This document shows positions 36,254-36,324 of a DNA stretch of 36,324 bases, piece after piece. The notes beneath the pieces are model-generated. The model was not told where the DNA came from. It saw only the letters and a list, made by a program, of their open reading frames with translations, and made no database searches. The number at the start of each line of letters is the position of its first letter. Within the stretch, counting starts at the first letter, position 1. Made by a program: the position numbers and the translations under genes. Source of the DNA: Brevundimonas sp. (lineage in GTDB: Bacteria; Pseudomonadota; Alphaproteobacteria; Caulobacterales; Caulobacteraceae); NCBI RefSeq assembly GCF_013823285.1, contig NZ_PNLV01000016.1, positions 1 through 36,324 on the forward strand. The letters are read 5' to 3'.

Positions 36254-36291
36254 GTGCGTATGGATCGCCGGGACAAGCCCGGCGATGACGG
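36254..36291 (-). repeat. REP-like hairpin element, copy 7 (reverse)
   Basis: Stem ATCGCCGGG / CCCGGCGAT (36264-36272 and 36278-36286) around ACAAG, with GTGCGTATGG before and GACGG after. It makes an inverted pair with copy 6, 48 bases between hairpins. The outer flank GTGCGTATGG is the complement of the CCATACGCAC seen in copies 1 and 3. Confidence 0.85.
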
Positions 36292-36297
36292 AGACCC

Positions 36298-36324
36298 TTA
36301 TTCGAAGATCAGGTTCGACCTAGA
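36298..36324 (-). CDS. Possible 3' end of a gene entering from the right edge
   Basis: Read on the minus strand, the last bases give SRSNLIFE followed by TAA, with a repeat element just beyond the stop, as after metH and kbl. Only eight residues are visible, so neither the gene nor its family can be supported; this records a candidate frame. Confidence 0.25.
   Translation of the reverse strand, partial: SRSNLIFE

Overview
The window is GC-rich chromosomal DNA from a swimming alphaproteobacterium, most likely Caulobacteraceae and possibly Brevundimonas. The reasons are the flagellar order fliF-fliG-fliH(flbE)-fliN-flbD with flhA behind it, the FlbD-type sigma-54 activator with an unusual receiver, a CtrA-type box ahead of fliF, and a chemotaxis operon in the Caulobacter order (mcp, STAS/cheX, cheY, cheA, cheW, cheR, cheB, cheY, cheD, cheU-like, a third CheY-like protein, cheE). 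Genus is an inference from gene content; no 16S or tRNA gene is visible.

Layout. 1-3.7 kb: the 3' part of metH, a pair of inverted hairpin repeats, and an ALDH7-type aldehyde dehydrogenase. 3.7-12.2 kb: a small unknown gene, then the flagellar operon for the MS ring, switch, export regulator, late-gene activator and export gate. A class A beta-lactamase sits inside it between flbD and flhA and overlaps flhA. 12.3-17.1 kb: an orphan lipoprotein, homogentisate dioxygenase on the minus strand, a small helix-turn-helix protein, and a minus-strand PAS sensor with a single-domain response regulator; the sensor's kinase domain looks degenerate. 17.1-27.9 kb: a TorF-like outer-membrane protein, then 13 tightly packed chemotaxis genes, nearly all overlapping by 1-4 bases. 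27.9-32.3 kb: an MliC-like/DUF4232-like lipoprotein, then kbl and tdh (threonine to glycine). These two are separated by a GIY-YIG nuclease gene bounded by 35-bp perfect inverted repeats. A membrane-anchored SNase-like protein follows. 32.4-36.3 kb: a minus-strand set of four small enzyme-like genes (DUF1428, VOC/PhnB, RibD-type reductase, VOC) divergent from an HxlR regulator with an SCP2-like tail, then a secreted ThuA-like protein and a second hairpin pair.

The best candidate for something undescribed is the hairpin family. Seven copies share a fixed CTTGT loop, a fixed 5' CGTC and 3' CCATA flank, and stems that vary with compensating changes. They mostly occur as inverted pairs, and two of them bound a GIY-YIG gene that splits kbl from tdh. 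This resembles the REP/REPIN and RAYT arrangement, but with a GIY-YIG nuclease in place of the tyrosine transposase. Other points of interest are a threonine dehydrogenase without any of its four structural-zinc cysteines, a pseudo-receiver in the che operon that ends in a FliM/CheZ-like CheY-binding peptide, and the beta-lactamase embedded in the flagellar operon.

No gap between genes exceeds 300 bases. No tRNA, rRNA, CRISPR array or classical insertion sequence was seen.
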